64,000 nt of DNA from Blastococcus sp. (lineage in GTDB: Bacteria; Actinomycetota; Actinomycetes; Mycobacteriales; Geodermatophilaceae), in contig JAOPWM010000133.1 of assembly GCA_025965695.1 (NCBI GenBank), forward strand, positions 39,711 to 103,710, written 5' to 3'. The number at the start of each line of letters is the position of its first letter. Position 1 is the stretch's first letter. Below, piece after piece: positions 33,556-42,717 of the stretch. The position numbers and the translations under genes are program-made. The notes beneath the pieces are model-generated. The model had not been told where the DNA came from. It made no database searches and was given only the letters and a program-made list of their open reading frames with translations.

Positions 33556-34431
33556 TCAGGCGGGGCCTTCCTTCGAGAAGCGCACGGTCACCGCGCCGAG
33601 GTGGGCGAACTCCGCGCGGAACACGTCGCCCGGCTGTACCGGCACCATCTTGTGGACCGCGCCGGGGAGCACGATGTCGCCGGCTTGGAGACCCGTGCCC
33701 AGGCTGCCGAGCTTGTTGGCCAGCCAGGCCACGCAGCGGGCCGGGTTGCCGAGGATGGCGGCGCCGGCGCCGGTGTCGAGCAGCTGACCGTTCCGGGAGA
33801 CGACCACACCGAGGAGCCGGAGGTCGAGGTCGGCGACCGGGCGCATCCGCCCGCCGATGACCACCAGGCCTGAGGACGCGTTGTCGGCCACGGTGTCGAT
33901 CAACGTGATCTTCCAGTCGGCGACGCGGCTGTCGACGACCTCTACAGCCGGCAGGGCACCGGCGATGGCGTCCAGGGCGGTCGCCGTACTGACGCCGGGG
34001 CCGGCCAGGTCGCGGGCCATGACGAAGGCGAGCTCGGCCTCGACGCGGGGCTGGGAGAGCCGGGAGATGGGGATCAGATCGCCGTCCTCGACGATCATCT
34101 GGTCGGTCAGGACGCCGAAGTCCGGCTCGTCGACGCCCAGCAGCTCCTGCATGGCCCGCGAGGTCAGGCCGACCTTGCGGCCGATGACCCGCTCCCCCGC
34201 CGCGGTGCGACGCTCGATGTTGATCGTCTGGATCGCGTAGGCGTCCTCGATCGCGAGGTCGCTGTGACGGTCGGTCAGCGGAGCGACCGGCTTCGCTGAC
34301 CGGTCGGCCTCCCACAGTTCGTCGGCGAGCTGCTGATGCAGGGCGGCGATGGGCACAGGGGCAGCCTCGCCGCCGACGGTGACGTCAGCAACGGCGTGGT
34401 CCGGTAGTTCCGTGCAGTGGGAACGTCGCAT
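33556..34431 (-). CDS. 2-keto-4-pentenoate hydratase family enzyme
   Basis: This 291-residue paralogue of the next gene shows VIGRKVGLTSRAMQELLGV, PRVEAELAFVMARDL with the metal glutamates, LPAVEVVDSRVADWK and TVADNASSGLVVIG. The family adds water to 2-hydroxypenta-2,4-dienoate to make 4-hydroxy-2-oxovalerate (DmpE/MhpD). The ATG at 34431 overlaps the LuxR stop by one base (TGATG), suggesting coupled translation; a GTG at 34356 would give a more usual N-terminus. The products would feed DmpG and DmpF, but only wrecked copies of those occur in the window. Confidence 0.85.
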   Translation of the reverse strand: MRRSHCTELPDHAVADVTVGGEAAPVPIAALHQQLADELWEADRSAKPVAPLTDRHSDLAIEDAYAIQTINIERRTAAGERVIGRKVGLTSRAMQELLGVDEPDFGVLTDQMIVEDGDLIPISRLSQPRVEAELAFVMARDLAGPGVSTATALDAIAGALPAVEVVDSRVADWKITLIDTVADNASSGLVVIGGRMRPVADLDLRLLGVVVSRNGQLLDTGAGAAILGNPARCVAWLANKLGSLGTGLQAGDIVLPGAVHKMVPVQPGDVFRAEFAHLGAVTVRFSKEGPA

Positions 34432-37181
34432 CAGCCGGCCGTCGGAAGATTTGCCAACCGGGCGGAGAGCTCGCGGCGCCGCGCGATGCCGAGCTTCTGG
34501 AACACGTTGCGGAGGTGGTACTCCACGGTCTTCGCACTCACGACCAGCTCCCCGGCGATCTCGCGGTTGGTCCAGCCCGCCGCCGCGAGTCGGGCGACGA
34601 CCAGTTCCTGGGACGTGAGCGCGGCACGCTGGCTGCCGTCGCGGGACACCGGGTGCAGGCCGGAGCCCGAGAGCTCGGTGGCGCAGCGGTCGGCCCACGG
34701 CACGGCCCCGAGCGCCACGAACGTCCGTTGGGCGGCAGCCAGCAGTTCCACGGCGCGCCGCCGCCGCCCGGCGCGACGGAGGAACTGGCCGGCGGCCAGC
34801 TCGACCTTCGCCTCCTCGAACGGGAACGACGCCTCGTGCGCCGCCGCCAACGCGCGCGTGAACGCCTCCTCGGCTCGGTCCCGACGTCGCGCAGCAGCCT
34901 CCACCCGCCCGCGGGCACGGGCAAGGCGTGCCACGGCCGAGTACCGCCCCCGCTGCGACGCCCGTTCCTCGTGCGGGAGGAGCAACCGGTCGGCCTCCGC
35001 CACGCGGCCGGTCGCCACCAGCGCCTCGGCGTAGAGGTCGGCCCACGACCAGAACCCGGGCTCGTCGACGGCGTCACGGACGGGGAATCTCGGCACGGGC
35101 TCGAGCGCCGCGAGGACGCCGGCGGGGTCGCCCCGGGAATCGGCCAGCCGTGCGCGGCTCACCGCGAGCGCGAGCAGGGAGCGCTCGTAGTCGCCGGGCA
35201 GCGCGGCGCCCGGTCCGGCGAGTACCGCTTCCGCGACGGCCCACTCGCCACGGGCGGCGGGCACGAGCGCGGCGATGCTGATCACCATCGCCTGGGTGAA
35301 CTCGAACTCCGACTCGTCGTTGACGGCGATCGCGCGCTCTGCGTGCATCACCGCGTCGTCCCAGTCGCCCGCGAGGTAGTCGGCGCGGGACAGGCTGGCG
35401 AAAGCGAACGCCGCGGTGTTGAGCACGCCGAGCTCGCGGGCCGTCGTGGCCACCGCCGTGAGATCGGCACGCGCGCCGACGAGGTCCCCCTCGACCAGCC
35501 GGAGCATCCCGCGCGCCGAGCGCGGCTGGAGCCAGCCGAAGCCGGCATCGCCGGGATCGCCGTCGGCGTCCCCCGTCGCCGCGAACGCCTCCGCCATGCG
35601 GCCGCTGTAGCCGAGGGAGTGTGCGAGGTAGGTCTGGGCCGTCTGCCGAGTGGCCGTTGCGGGCCCGGTCCGCTCGAGTGCACGGCGGCACCACTCCACG
35701 GCGCCGGCCGCATCCAGCCGCCCGTACCGGTGCACCCCGTTCTGCAGGGCGATGCCGGCCACCACCTCCGGATCGGTGTCCTCGTCGCAGCGCGCCCACG
35801 CGCTGTTCAGGAAGGCCTCCGCGGTGGCCGGCTCCCCGCGCGCCATCGCGAGGGACCCGAGGACGCTGTCGCGCAGTGGTCCGGCCGCAAGACCCCGGAT
35901 CGAGTCCGCGAAGGTCTCGGCCCTGGCGGCGTCGCCGGTCTGCAGCAGCCAGCTCACGGCGAGGAGCAGCATGCGCTGCTCCTCCTCCGGGTCCGGCGCC
36001 AGGCGCGCCGCCTCGACGAGATGCGCGGCGGCACTGGGCCATGCCTGCCGCAGCGCCTCCTGCTCGGCGAAGCGGGCCAGGTCGACCGAGAGGGTGGCGT
36101 CCCGGGCCGGGGCGGCGGCGACCCGATGCCTCAGGGAGACGGACTCGTCGTCGACCAACGTCGCGGCCGCGGCATGCAGGGCGGTGCGCCGAGCCGGCCC
36201 GAGCGCATCATGCAGGGCCGAGCGCACCAGCGGATGCGGGAACGACAGCGTCCACGGCGGATGCCCGGTGGACGGGACGAGCAGATCGCGGCTCGCGGCC
36301 TCGTCCACGGCCGCGATCGGATCGATCACCTCACCGAGCACCGACGCGAGAGGGAGCGGACAGCGTGGCCCGAGCACCGCCGCGGCGTCGACGAGGCGAC
36401 GGGTGTCGGCACCGCTTGCGTCGTAGCGGCGCTGGACGAGCCTGCGGAACGACCGCGGCGACGGCAGCGGACGGTTCCCCGGCTCCCATGCGCCGGGAGG
36501 GAACTCCTCGAGCACCGCCCGGGCGTAGAGGGGGTTGCCCTGCGTCCCGTCGCGGAGCCGTTCCGCCGCGCTACCAGGGAGCCGCCCGAGCCCCATCTCC
36601 GCTCCGAGGTCGCGGAGGTCCTCCTCCTCGAGCCCACGCAGCCGCACCATGCTGCCCGCCGGGCCGGTCACGATCCGGCGCAGGCTTTCCGGAAGCTCCG
36701 ACGCCTCGATGTCGCGCACGGCCAACAGCACCAGGACGGGATCGGCGACCAGGCGGCGCAGCGCGAACACGAGGGCCTTGAGCGACGGCTGGTCCATCCA
36801 ATGGATGTCGTCGACCACCAGAACGACCGGGGCCGCGGCCTCCAGTGCGCCGAGCAGTTCCAGCAGCCGCGACCCGACCGCCACCGCGTCCTCGACCGGC
36901 CCCCCGGGAACGACGACGCCGGCACCGCGCGGGCCCGCCGATCGGACGAGCTGGTCGAGCACGCCGTAGGCCAGAAGGTCCTCGGTCTCTTCCCCGCTCG
37001 CGCGGAGCACGACCGGAGCCGGGTTCCCACCGGGCTCCTCGAGGAACTCCGCGAGCAGTGCGGTCTTCCCGATCCCCGGCGGCCCCTGGATCTGCACGAC
37101 CTGCGGAGCGCTCCCGCGCGCGGCGGCGAGCCGCGCGCGCAACGTGGCCAGTTCGGGTTGCCTACCGACGAAGCCGTGCAT
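34431..37181 (-). CDS. Large AAA-ATPase LuxR-family regulator (LAL type)
   Basis: This 916-residue regulator has an N-terminal STAND ATPase with Walker A GPPGIGKTALLAEF (33-46) and Walker B PVVLVVDDIHWMD (about 124-136). A long helical repeat region runs through the centre. The C-terminus has a LuxR helix-turn-helix, LTSQELVVARLAAAGWTNRE then SAKTVEYHLRNVFQKLGI (about 848-895). LAL proteins activate transcription after binding an inducer such as a sugar or an aromatic. It is read directly into the hydratase gene, so it probably controls the downstream meta-cleavage genes. GGGGAGCGC precedes the ATG. Confidence 0.93.
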   Translation of the reverse strand: MHGFVGRQPELATLRARLAAARGSAPQVVQIQGPPGIGKTALLAEFLEEPGGNPAPVVLRASGEETEDLLAYGVLDQLVRSAGPRGAGVVVPGGPVEDAVAVGSRLLELLGALEAAAPVVLVVDDIHWMDQPSLKALVFALRRLVADPVLVLLAVRDIEASELPESLRRIVTGPAGSMVRLRGLEEEDLRDLGAEMGLGRLPGSAAERLRDGTQGNPLYARAVLEEFPPGAWEPGNRPLPSPRSFRRLVQRRYDASGADTRRLVDAAAVLGPRCPLPLASVLGEVIDPIAAVDEAASRDLLVPSTGHPPWTLSFPHPLVRSALHDALGPARRTALHAAAATLVDDESVSLRHRVAAAPARDATLSVDLARFAEQEALRQAWPSAAAHLVEAARLAPDPEEEQRMLLLAVSWLLQTGDAARAETFADSIRGLAAGPLRDSVLGSLAMARGEPATAEAFLNSAWARCDEDTDPEVVAGIALQNGVHRYGRLDAAGAVEWCRRALERTGPATATRQTAQTYLAHSLGYSGRMAEAFAATGDADGDPGDAGFGWLQPRSARGMLRLVEGDLVGARADLTAVATTARELGVLNTAAFAFASLSRADYLAGDWDDAVMHAERAIAVNDESEFEFTQAMVISIAALVPAARGEWAVAEAVLAGPGAALPGDYERSLLALAVSRARLADSRGDPAGVLAALEPVPRFPVRDAVDEPGFWSWADLYAEALVATGRVAEADRLLLPHEERASQRGRYSAVARLARARGRVEAAARRRDRAEEAFTRALAAAHEASFPFEEAKVELAAGQFLRRAGRRRRAVELLAAAQRTFVALGAVPWADRCATELSGSGLHPVSRDGSQRAALTSQELVVARLAAAGWTNREIAGELVVSAKTVEYHLRNVFQKLGIARRRELSARLANLPTAG

Positions 37182-37279
37182 GCGCTCCCCGGGGGAATGG
37201 GCGCCCTCGTCCGGGCGGGCCGCCGGCCCGACTGACGAGATCGCCGCACACTACCTCCGGGAAACCACCTCGCGGCGGT

Positions 37280-38212
37280 TCAGCCCGCCCGTGCCACCCG
37301 CTCGAACCGCTCGGCCCCCGCTGGGACCGGTGCGTCGATGACGGCACGGTGCAGCCGACGGCCGGCGTCGGTGTCGAGCAGCACGTCGCTCCAGTACGCC
37401 GCCACGGCGAGGGAGTGATCGGGCTCGTCCAGTTCGAGGACGGTGAGACCGGCGAGGTCCAGGGGCGCCAGCGCCACGGCGTTGACCACAGCGACGCCCA
37501 CCCCGGCGCGCGCCAGCGACGTGAGTGTCTGCGGGGTGTCGGCAGTCACCCGCGGCTGCGCGATCACCCCACGCCGGGTCAGCAGCCGCAGCACCTCCGA
37601 CTCGCCGTCGCCGAACGCCCGGCACAGGAGAAGGGGAAAGCGGACCAGCCGCTCGACCGGGACCGGACCGCCGTCCTCCGCCAGCTCGTGCTCCACGCCG
37701 ACCACGACCTTCAACGACTCCCGCCAGAGGACCCGTTCGCGGAGTCCGGTCGCCGTCGGCGCGTCCAGTCGGGGCAGCACGGCCAGACCCGCGCCGTCGG
37801 CCACGAACCGGCGTTCCATGTCCTGCCAGCTCCGCTCGGCCAGCTCCACCCGGAGGCCGGGCCGCTCCGACGTCACGCGGGCCAGCACCGCCGGAAACAG
37901 GGCGGCGCCGACACAGGGCGTCGTGAACAGCGTCAGGCTGCGCTGGCCCAGGCCTCCGAGCGCAGCGATCGCTGCCCGAGCCGACCCGACGCCGGCCACG
38001 ATGTCGCGGGCGTGCCGGGCGAAGATCTCACCCGCTGCCGTCGGAGCAGCGGGTCGGCGGGTGCGGTCCAGCAGCCGCACCCCGAGCTGGCGCTCCAGCG
38101 AGGCGATGTGCGCGCTCACCCGGGACTGCGAACGGTGGACCTGCTCGGCCGCGGCCGTGAACCCGCCACGGTCGACGACCGCGAGGAAGGTCTCCAACCA
38201 GTCCAGGTCCAC
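37280..38212 (-). CDS. LysR-family transcriptional regulator
   Basis: The 310-residue protein has an N-terminal winged helix (LDWLETFLAVVDRGGFTAAA, VHRSQSRVSAHIASLERQLG, about 3-60) and a two-lobed effector domain with LTLFTTPCVGAALFPAVLAR and TLTSLARAGVGVAVVNAVAL. LysR proteins typically activate a divergent gene in response to a pathway intermediate. Here the divergent gene is the IclR regulator, and the LuxR gene follows 98 bases downstream. It begins at GTG 38212. Repeats in the divergent gap are candidate binding sites. Confidence 0.93.
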   Translation of the reverse strand: MDLDWLETFLAVVDRGGFTAAAEQVHRSQSRVSAHIASLERQLGVRLLDRTRRPAAPTAAGEIFARHARDIVAGVGSARAAIAALGGLGQRSLTLFTTPCVGAALFPAVLARVTSERPGLRVELAERSWQDMERRFVADGAGLAVLPRLDAPTATGLRERVLWRESLKVVVGVEHELAEDGGPVPVERLVRFPLLLCRAFGDGESEVLRLLTRRGVIAQPRVTADTPQTLTSLARAGVGVAVVNAVALAPLDLAGLTVLELDEPDHSLAVAAYWSDVLLDTDAGRRLHRAVIDAPVPAGAERFERVARAG

Positions 38213-38245
38213 GCACCCGAGGGTGCACGGAGCGGACGTCGCTCG

Positions 38246-38383
38246 CCCCAGGGTCCGACCCCAGGATCGGTAGCTCCACCCCAGGAGCGGGATCGCTCCA
38301 TTCGTCTTCCGGATGGCTCGAGGGGTATTTCGAACTGGTGACGGGCATAACCCCTGTGCTTCTCTCCTCGTGACTCAGGTCAC
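38246..38383. promoter_or_regulatory. Repeats and palindromes between LysR and IclR genes
   Basis: The divergent gap holds three direct copies of CCCCAGG at 38246, 38259 and 38279, an inverted repeat GGAGCG/CGCTCC at 38284-38299, and GTGAC/GTCAC at 38370-38383 with a four-base spacer. The first group lies near the LysR start and the last near the IclR start. They are plausible operators; no binding is shown. Confidence 0.4.
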
Positions 38384-38425
38384 AGGTATCGCGTGGCGTC
38401 GCACCGTCTCAGCTAGGGGACTCCG

Positions 38426-39274
38426 ATGGCAGGGAACTCGACCGAAGCCGGCCGGTCCGTCACGAACAAGATCACGTCGATTCTCATGACGTTCACCGAG
38501 GGCAGCGAACACACCCTGACCGAGATCGCCCTGCTGGCCGGCCTACCCATCTCCACGGCGCACCGACTGACGTCCGAACTGGCGAGCTGGCGGCTTCTGG
38601 AGCGCACCGACGACGGTCGCTACCGGGCCGGGCTGGCCCTGCGCATGATGGGCTCCGGCGACTCCTGCCGGCCGGCTCTGCGCGAGCGGGCCCCGTGCGT
38701 CCTGGAGGACCTCGCCCGCGTCACACGCTGCCGCGTGCGGTTGGGCGTCCTGCGGGAGCTGGAAGTCGCCTACATCGAGAAGCAGCCTGGGCCGCGACCG
38801 GTGTCCAACTTCCTTCCTGCGGCGACGCTGCCCGTCCACCCCACGGCGCTGGGGCGGGCACTGCTCGCCTTCGCGCCTGTGAGCATCGTCGAGATGACGA
38901 TCCTTCGGGGGCTACGCCCGTACACACCGCACACGGTGACGGCGCCCGACCGGTTCCGGCGGGCGCTCGCCGTCGTCCGCCTCACCCGTGTCGCGGTCAC
39001 GCGTTTCGAGCTGGAGGCCACCACGTGCGGGGTCGCGGTGCCGGTCTTCGGCGCGGGCGGCGAGGTCCTGGCCGCGATCGAGCTGACGGTGCCGGACCTG
39101 GGACGCGAGCTACAGCCGGTGATGGCGGCGCTGTCCATCGCCGCCCGCAGCCTGTCCCGCGAGCTCGCGGGCGGCGGCGTCCGGTCGACCGATGGCGCGG
39201 ATGTCCGAGCCGTCGGTGGCGTCTACGCGACAGTGCCCGACGACGCGCCGTCGGTCGCGCGGCACGCCGGATGA
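38426..39274 (+). CDS. IclR-family transcriptional regulator
   Basis: This 282-residue protein has an N-terminal winged helix (LTEIALLAGLPISTAHRLTS, about 32-51) and a C-terminal IclR effector domain (RLGVLRELEVAYIEKQPG, LGRALLAFAP). IclR proteins control catabolic operons for aromatic or sugar acids. A closely similar IclR is at 57.3 kb and broken relatives at 44.1 kb, so this lineage has multiplied locally. It is convergent with phaC, separated by only 25 bases. Confidence 0.92.
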   Translation: MAGNSTEAGRSVTNKITSILMTFTEGSEHTLTEIALLAGLPISTAHRLTSELASWRLLERTDDGRYRAGLALRMMGSGDSCRPALRERAPCVLEDLARVTRCRVRLGVLRELEVAYIEKQPGPRPVSNFLPAATLPVHPTALGRALLAFAPVSIVEMTILRGLRPYTPHTVTAPDRFRRALAVVRLTRVAVTRFELEATTCGVAVPVFGAGGEVLAAIELTVPDLGRELQPVMAALSIAARSLSRELAGGGVRSTDGADVRAVGGVYATVPDDAPSVARHAG

Positions 39275-39299
39275 CCCCGGTGCGGGACGCGCGCGAACA

Positions 39300-41027
39300 T
39301 CACGTCCGGACGTAGGTACCGGGTCCGTCGCCCAGCACGGGGTGCCGCTGGCTGCCCATGGCCGGCGGCTCCTGCATCGGTCCGGCGTGCTCGTCCGACC
39401 ATCTCGCCCAGTCCTCCCACCACGAGCCGCTGCGCCGCTCGGCGACCGCGCGCCAGGCGCCGGCGCCGGCCGGCAGCGCGTCGTCGGTCGCAGCGACCTG
39501 GTACCAGGCCTTGGGGCCCGGCGGGTTGACGATGCCGGCGATGTGCCCGCCGCTGCTGAGCACGAAGCGCACCGGCCCGCTGACCAGGCCGGTCGTCTTG
39601 TACGACGACTCCCACGGCACGATGTGGTCGTTGATCGCGCTGACCACGTAGGTCGGAGCCTTGATGGCACTCAGGTCGATCGCCTTTCCGGCTATCTCCA
39701 GCGTGCCGGCCGCGAGCTTGTTCTCCACGTAGAAGTTGCGCAGGTAGAAGGCGTGCATCGCCGCGGGCATCCGGGTGCTGTCGGCGTTCCACGCGAGGAT
39801 GTCGAAGACGGGCGGGTCCTGGCCCATGAGCCAGTTCGAGACGACGTAGTTGAAGATCAGGTCGTTGGCGCGCAGCACGTCGAAGGTGCCGGCCATCGAC
39901 GCGCCCTCGAGGACGCCCTCGCGCTGCATCTTGCGGTCGAGCTTGTCCACCGTGGCCCGGTCGGTGAACATGCCCAGCGCGCCCGGTTCCGCGTAGTCGA
40001 GCATCGTGTTCAACAGCGTGAGCGTGCCGATCCGGCTGTCTCCGGACTGCATCAGATAGGCGTTCGTGATCGCGGTGAGCGCGCCTCCGAGGCAGAGACC
40101 GGCGATGTCCACGGTCCCGGCGCCGGTGATCTCCTGGATCGCGTCGAGCGCGGTCTGCGGCCCGTGGACGAGGTAGTCGTCCATCGTGACGCCGGCCATC
40201 TCCTTCGACGGGTTCTTGTAGCTGATGGCGAACACGGTGCGGCCGTGTTGGACGGCCCACTCGATGAAGCTGCGGCCCGGCGCGAGGTCCATCACGTAGT
40301 ACTTGTTGATCCACGGCGGGCTGCAGAGCAGCGGGTTCGCATGTACCTGCTCGGTCTGCGGCTCGTACTGCAGGAGCTCCATCAGGTCGTTGCGATAGAC
40401 CACCTTGGCGGGAGTGGCGGCCAGGTTGCGACCGACCTCGAACGGGCGGGCGTCGACCTGCCGCGGGCGTCCCTCGTTGTTCACGAGGTCGTCGGCGAAG
40501 TTGCGCGCGCCCTTGGCAAGGCTCATCCCGGCGGTGTCGAACGCACGCTTGAGAGCAGCCGGGTTGGTCGGCAGGAAGTTCGTCGGGGCCAGCGCGTCGA
40601 GCATCAGCTCGGTGGCCATCGCCGCCTTGCGCGCCGTCACGTCGTCGAGACCGGCGGACCCGACGACGTCGCGGGCCGCTCGGCAGGCCGCCAGGTAGCT
40701 CAGCCGCAGGCCATGGAAGAAGGGGTTTCCGGTCCAGGCCGGGTCGGCGAAGCGCCGGTCCTTCGCGTCCACCGGTACGGGGGGCTCGACGTCCCGGCCC
40801 AGCCAGGAGGCCGCCATGACGAGCGGGACGCGCGCGAGGTCGGCCGCCAGTCGCATGGCCACCTGCCCCGGCACGACCGGGTGGGATACGCCGGATCTGA
40901 GGACCTGAGCCAGCGCGCCACCGAAACCGGCGGCGTCGAGGTCCTCGAACTGGCCGGATTCGGGTGCCAGCACGTTCGCAGCGCGCTCTCCGACTTCCGC
41001 GGGCATCTCGGACGGGTCCTGAGCCAT
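39300..41027 (-). CDS. phaC: Class I-like PHA/PHB synthase
   Basis: This enzyme polymerises hydroxyacyl-CoA into polyhydroxyalkanoate storage polymer. The 575-residue protein matches class I length. It carries NFLPTNPAALKRAFDTAG, FEVGRNLAATPAKVVYRNDL, the substrate pocket NPLLCSPPWINKYYVMDL, the lipase-like box IAGLCLGGALTA with catalytic cysteine at 312, and later VVSAINDHIVPW (aspartate) and SSGGHIAGIVNPPG (histidine). The ATG at 41027 is chosen from the MAQDPSEMP start; the frame stays open upstream but without homology. Phasin-like, PhaC-like and depolymerase genes occur 15-20 kb away, so the PHA genes are split in two loci. No phaA or phaB is seen. Confidence 0.93.
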   Translation of the reverse strand: MAQDPSEMPAEVGERAANVLAPESGQFEDLDAAGFGGALAQVLRSGVSHPVVPGQVAMRLAADLARVPLVMAASWLGRDVEPPVPVDAKDRRFADPAWTGNPFFHGLRLSYLAACRAARDVVGSAGLDDVTARKAAMATELMLDALAPTNFLPTNPAALKRAFDTAGMSLAKGARNFADDLVNNEGRPRQVDARPFEVGRNLAATPAKVVYRNDLMELLQYEPQTEQVHANPLLCSPPWINKYYVMDLAPGRSFIEWAVQHGRTVFAISYKNPSKEMAGVTMDDYLVHGPQTALDAIQEITGAGTVDIAGLCLGGALTAITNAYLMQSGDSRIGTLTLLNTMLDYAEPGALGMFTDRATVDKLDRKMQREGVLEGASMAGTFDVLRANDLIFNYVVSNWLMGQDPPVFDILAWNADSTRMPAAMHAFYLRNFYVENKLAAGTLEIAGKAIDLSAIKAPTYVVSAINDHIVPWESSYKTTGLVSGPVRFVLSSGGHIAGIVNPPGPKAWYQVAATDDALPAGAGAWRAVAERRSGSWWEDWARWSDEHAGPMQEPPAMGSQRHPVLGDGPGTYVRT

Positions 41028-41122
41028 TCGCCCATGCTTGACCCGGAACCGGCCCGGTGGAGGTCCCTCCCACTCATCGGAAACGAGTGCTGAGCCGCGG
41101 GCTCGATCACGAGACTGGGTGC

Positions 41123-41254
41123 GTGGACGTCCTGCGCCTGTCGGGGGAAGGGGTCGAGCGGCGCCGCCCCGACGATTCGACGGGTTGCTCGACGGCCAGG
41201 GCATCGTGTGGGTCGACGTGCCGGAGTGGGACGACGACGCTGCCGCCGTTCTCA
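41123..41254 (+). pseudogene. corA: corA 5' fragment, frameshifted and cut by an insertion element
   Basis: From GTG 41123 the frame reads VDVLRLSGEGVERRRPDD. Then, one base out of frame, DGLLDGQGIVWVDVPEWDDD and AAAVL follow up to 41253. Joined, these give a normal CorA N-terminus. A single missing T near 41174-41179 (GATTCG for GATTTCG) explains the shift. At 41255 homology ends where the insertion element begins and resumes at 42733 with TERFGIHQRAA. The ancestral gene encoded a CorA-like Mg/Co transporter. Confidence 0.75.
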
Positions 41255-41265
41255 TATGGGGACTG
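41255..41265. repeat. Inverted repeat, transposase 3' end of IS
   Basis: TATGGGGACTG pairs with the copy at 42718-42728 with one mismatch. It lies directly at the corA break. Confidence 0.65.
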
Positions 41266-41554
41266 TCCGTTCTAGAGAGCAGGGTGAGGCAGCCCCTCCG
41301 GCCGTCGCCGAAGGGACTGCCTCGAGGCTCGTTGATGCCGGTGTGTGACGAGCGTGTCGGTGTCGACGCGTGGTCACTCTCATATGCGCGGGTCGGAACC
41401 GCAGGACGGGTTGTTCGGCGGGAGCGCTGCCGCGAATCTGACTGGTCGAGCGTGGCCCGGGTGCGGGCTGCTCACAGAACGGTTGCGGGTTCGCTCCTCA
41501 CGCTGCCGTCACGTACCTGAAGATCATCAACGAGCGTCTGGGTGCCGGAGGCGG
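41266..41554 (-). ncRNA. Candidate bridge/seek RNA region of IS110-type element
   Basis: This 289-base stretch between the transposase stop and the element end has no coding signal. In IS1111-group elements the noncoding region 3' of the transposase gives the guide RNA that pairs with donor and target DNA. Position, length and element class fit. I cannot fold it or align the loops here, so this is inference from architecture. Confidence 0.35.
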
Positions 41555-42641
41555 TCAGCCGTCGGGGTCCATGACCGCCAGCGCCCAGCACCAGCAGGCC
41601 AGCTCCCGGGCGATCGCGAGATTGGCCACCACCGGCCGCTTGCGCCGCGCGTCGAAGGACTGCCAGCGGGCGTGCAGCCGCCGGTTGCCCTTCGCCGCGT
41701 GCGCCACCACCGGGCCCGGCGCGCGGTGCCAGCGGCGCTGCAGCTTGGTCGAGGGTCGGTAGGGCGGCCGGTGATGCCAGGCCGCCTCGACCAGCAGCCG
41801 GCGGACGTGGCCGTTGCCGGTCTTGGTCACCCCGGTTTGGGAGCGGCTCTCCCCGGTGGAGTGCTCACCGGGCACCAGGCCCAGGTAGGCCCCGATCGTG
41901 GCGCCGGAGAGCCGAGACCAGTCGCCGATCTCCACCGCCAGCCCGAAGCCGGTCAACGTCGAGATGCCACGCAGGCACGTCAACCGGTCGATCACCGGGG
42001 TGAACCGGCTGTCCACGGCCAGCGTCGTGATCGCCTCATCGAGGCGGTCCCGGCGGCCCTCGGTGGCGGCCAGCGCCTCCAACGCCGCGTCATAGGCGCC
42101 CTGCAGCGCCGGCCGCGGAAAGCGCTGCGTGCGCAGCCAGTTCTCGTGCTGCCGGGTCCACGGGGTGCCGCCGGAGTAGACGATGCCCTGGCGCAGCAGC
42201 AGATGGGTGACCCGATGCCGGGGCCTCATCAGGTCCCCGCGCACATCGTCGCGGGCGCACCAGGTCCCGCGCGGCCTCGGTGTCCTCATCGGGCACCGCG
42301 ACCGCGGTCACCTGGCCCACCGCCAGCAGCTGGGCCAGGTGCAGCGCGTCCCTGGCGTCGGTCTTCACCCGCTCCCCGGACGGCCGCAGCAGCCGCGAGG
42401 GCGCCGCCACCAGGCAGTCGATCCCGGCCGCCTGCAGCGCCCGGGCCAGCCCGAACCCGGTCGGCCCGGCCTCATAGGTGACCCGCACCGGCCCGGGCAA
42501 CGACCGCAGCCGGCCGATCACCTGCTCATGCGCCGGCGTCAACCGCGCTCGCAACACCTCACCGGTCTCCACATCCAGCCCTCGGCCCACGACCGAACGG
42601 GCATGAACATCCAGGCCGACACTCGTACGCTGACCGATCAC
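41555..42641 (-). pseudogene. IS110 family transposase, frameshifted
   Basis: From GTG 42641 the N-terminal DEDD (RuvC-like) domain reads RTSVGLDVHARSVVGRGLDV and later RVKTDARDALHLAQLLAVGQ to DTEAARDLVR. Near 42260-42290 the frame shifts, and the second part continues ARDDVRGDLMRPRHRVTHLL through LTCLRGISTLTGFGLAVEIG and GAYLGLVPGEHSTGES to the stop at 41555. The C-terminal part is the Transposase_20 domain with its catalytic serine region. Both halves are full length, so a single indel inactivated an otherwise intact gene, unless translation slips. No other copy is in the window. Confidence 0.85.
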
Positions 42642-42717
42642 TGGGGCCTCCCACGCCTGTGGCTCTACCGCCAGGGCCCACCCCTGCGGCAACCCACGAT
42701 CATTCGTGGCGGGGCCC

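Noticed and set aside
34515..37235. 906-residue plus-strand frame opposite the LuxR gene
   Set aside because: Arg/Gly/Pro-rich shadow without motifs.
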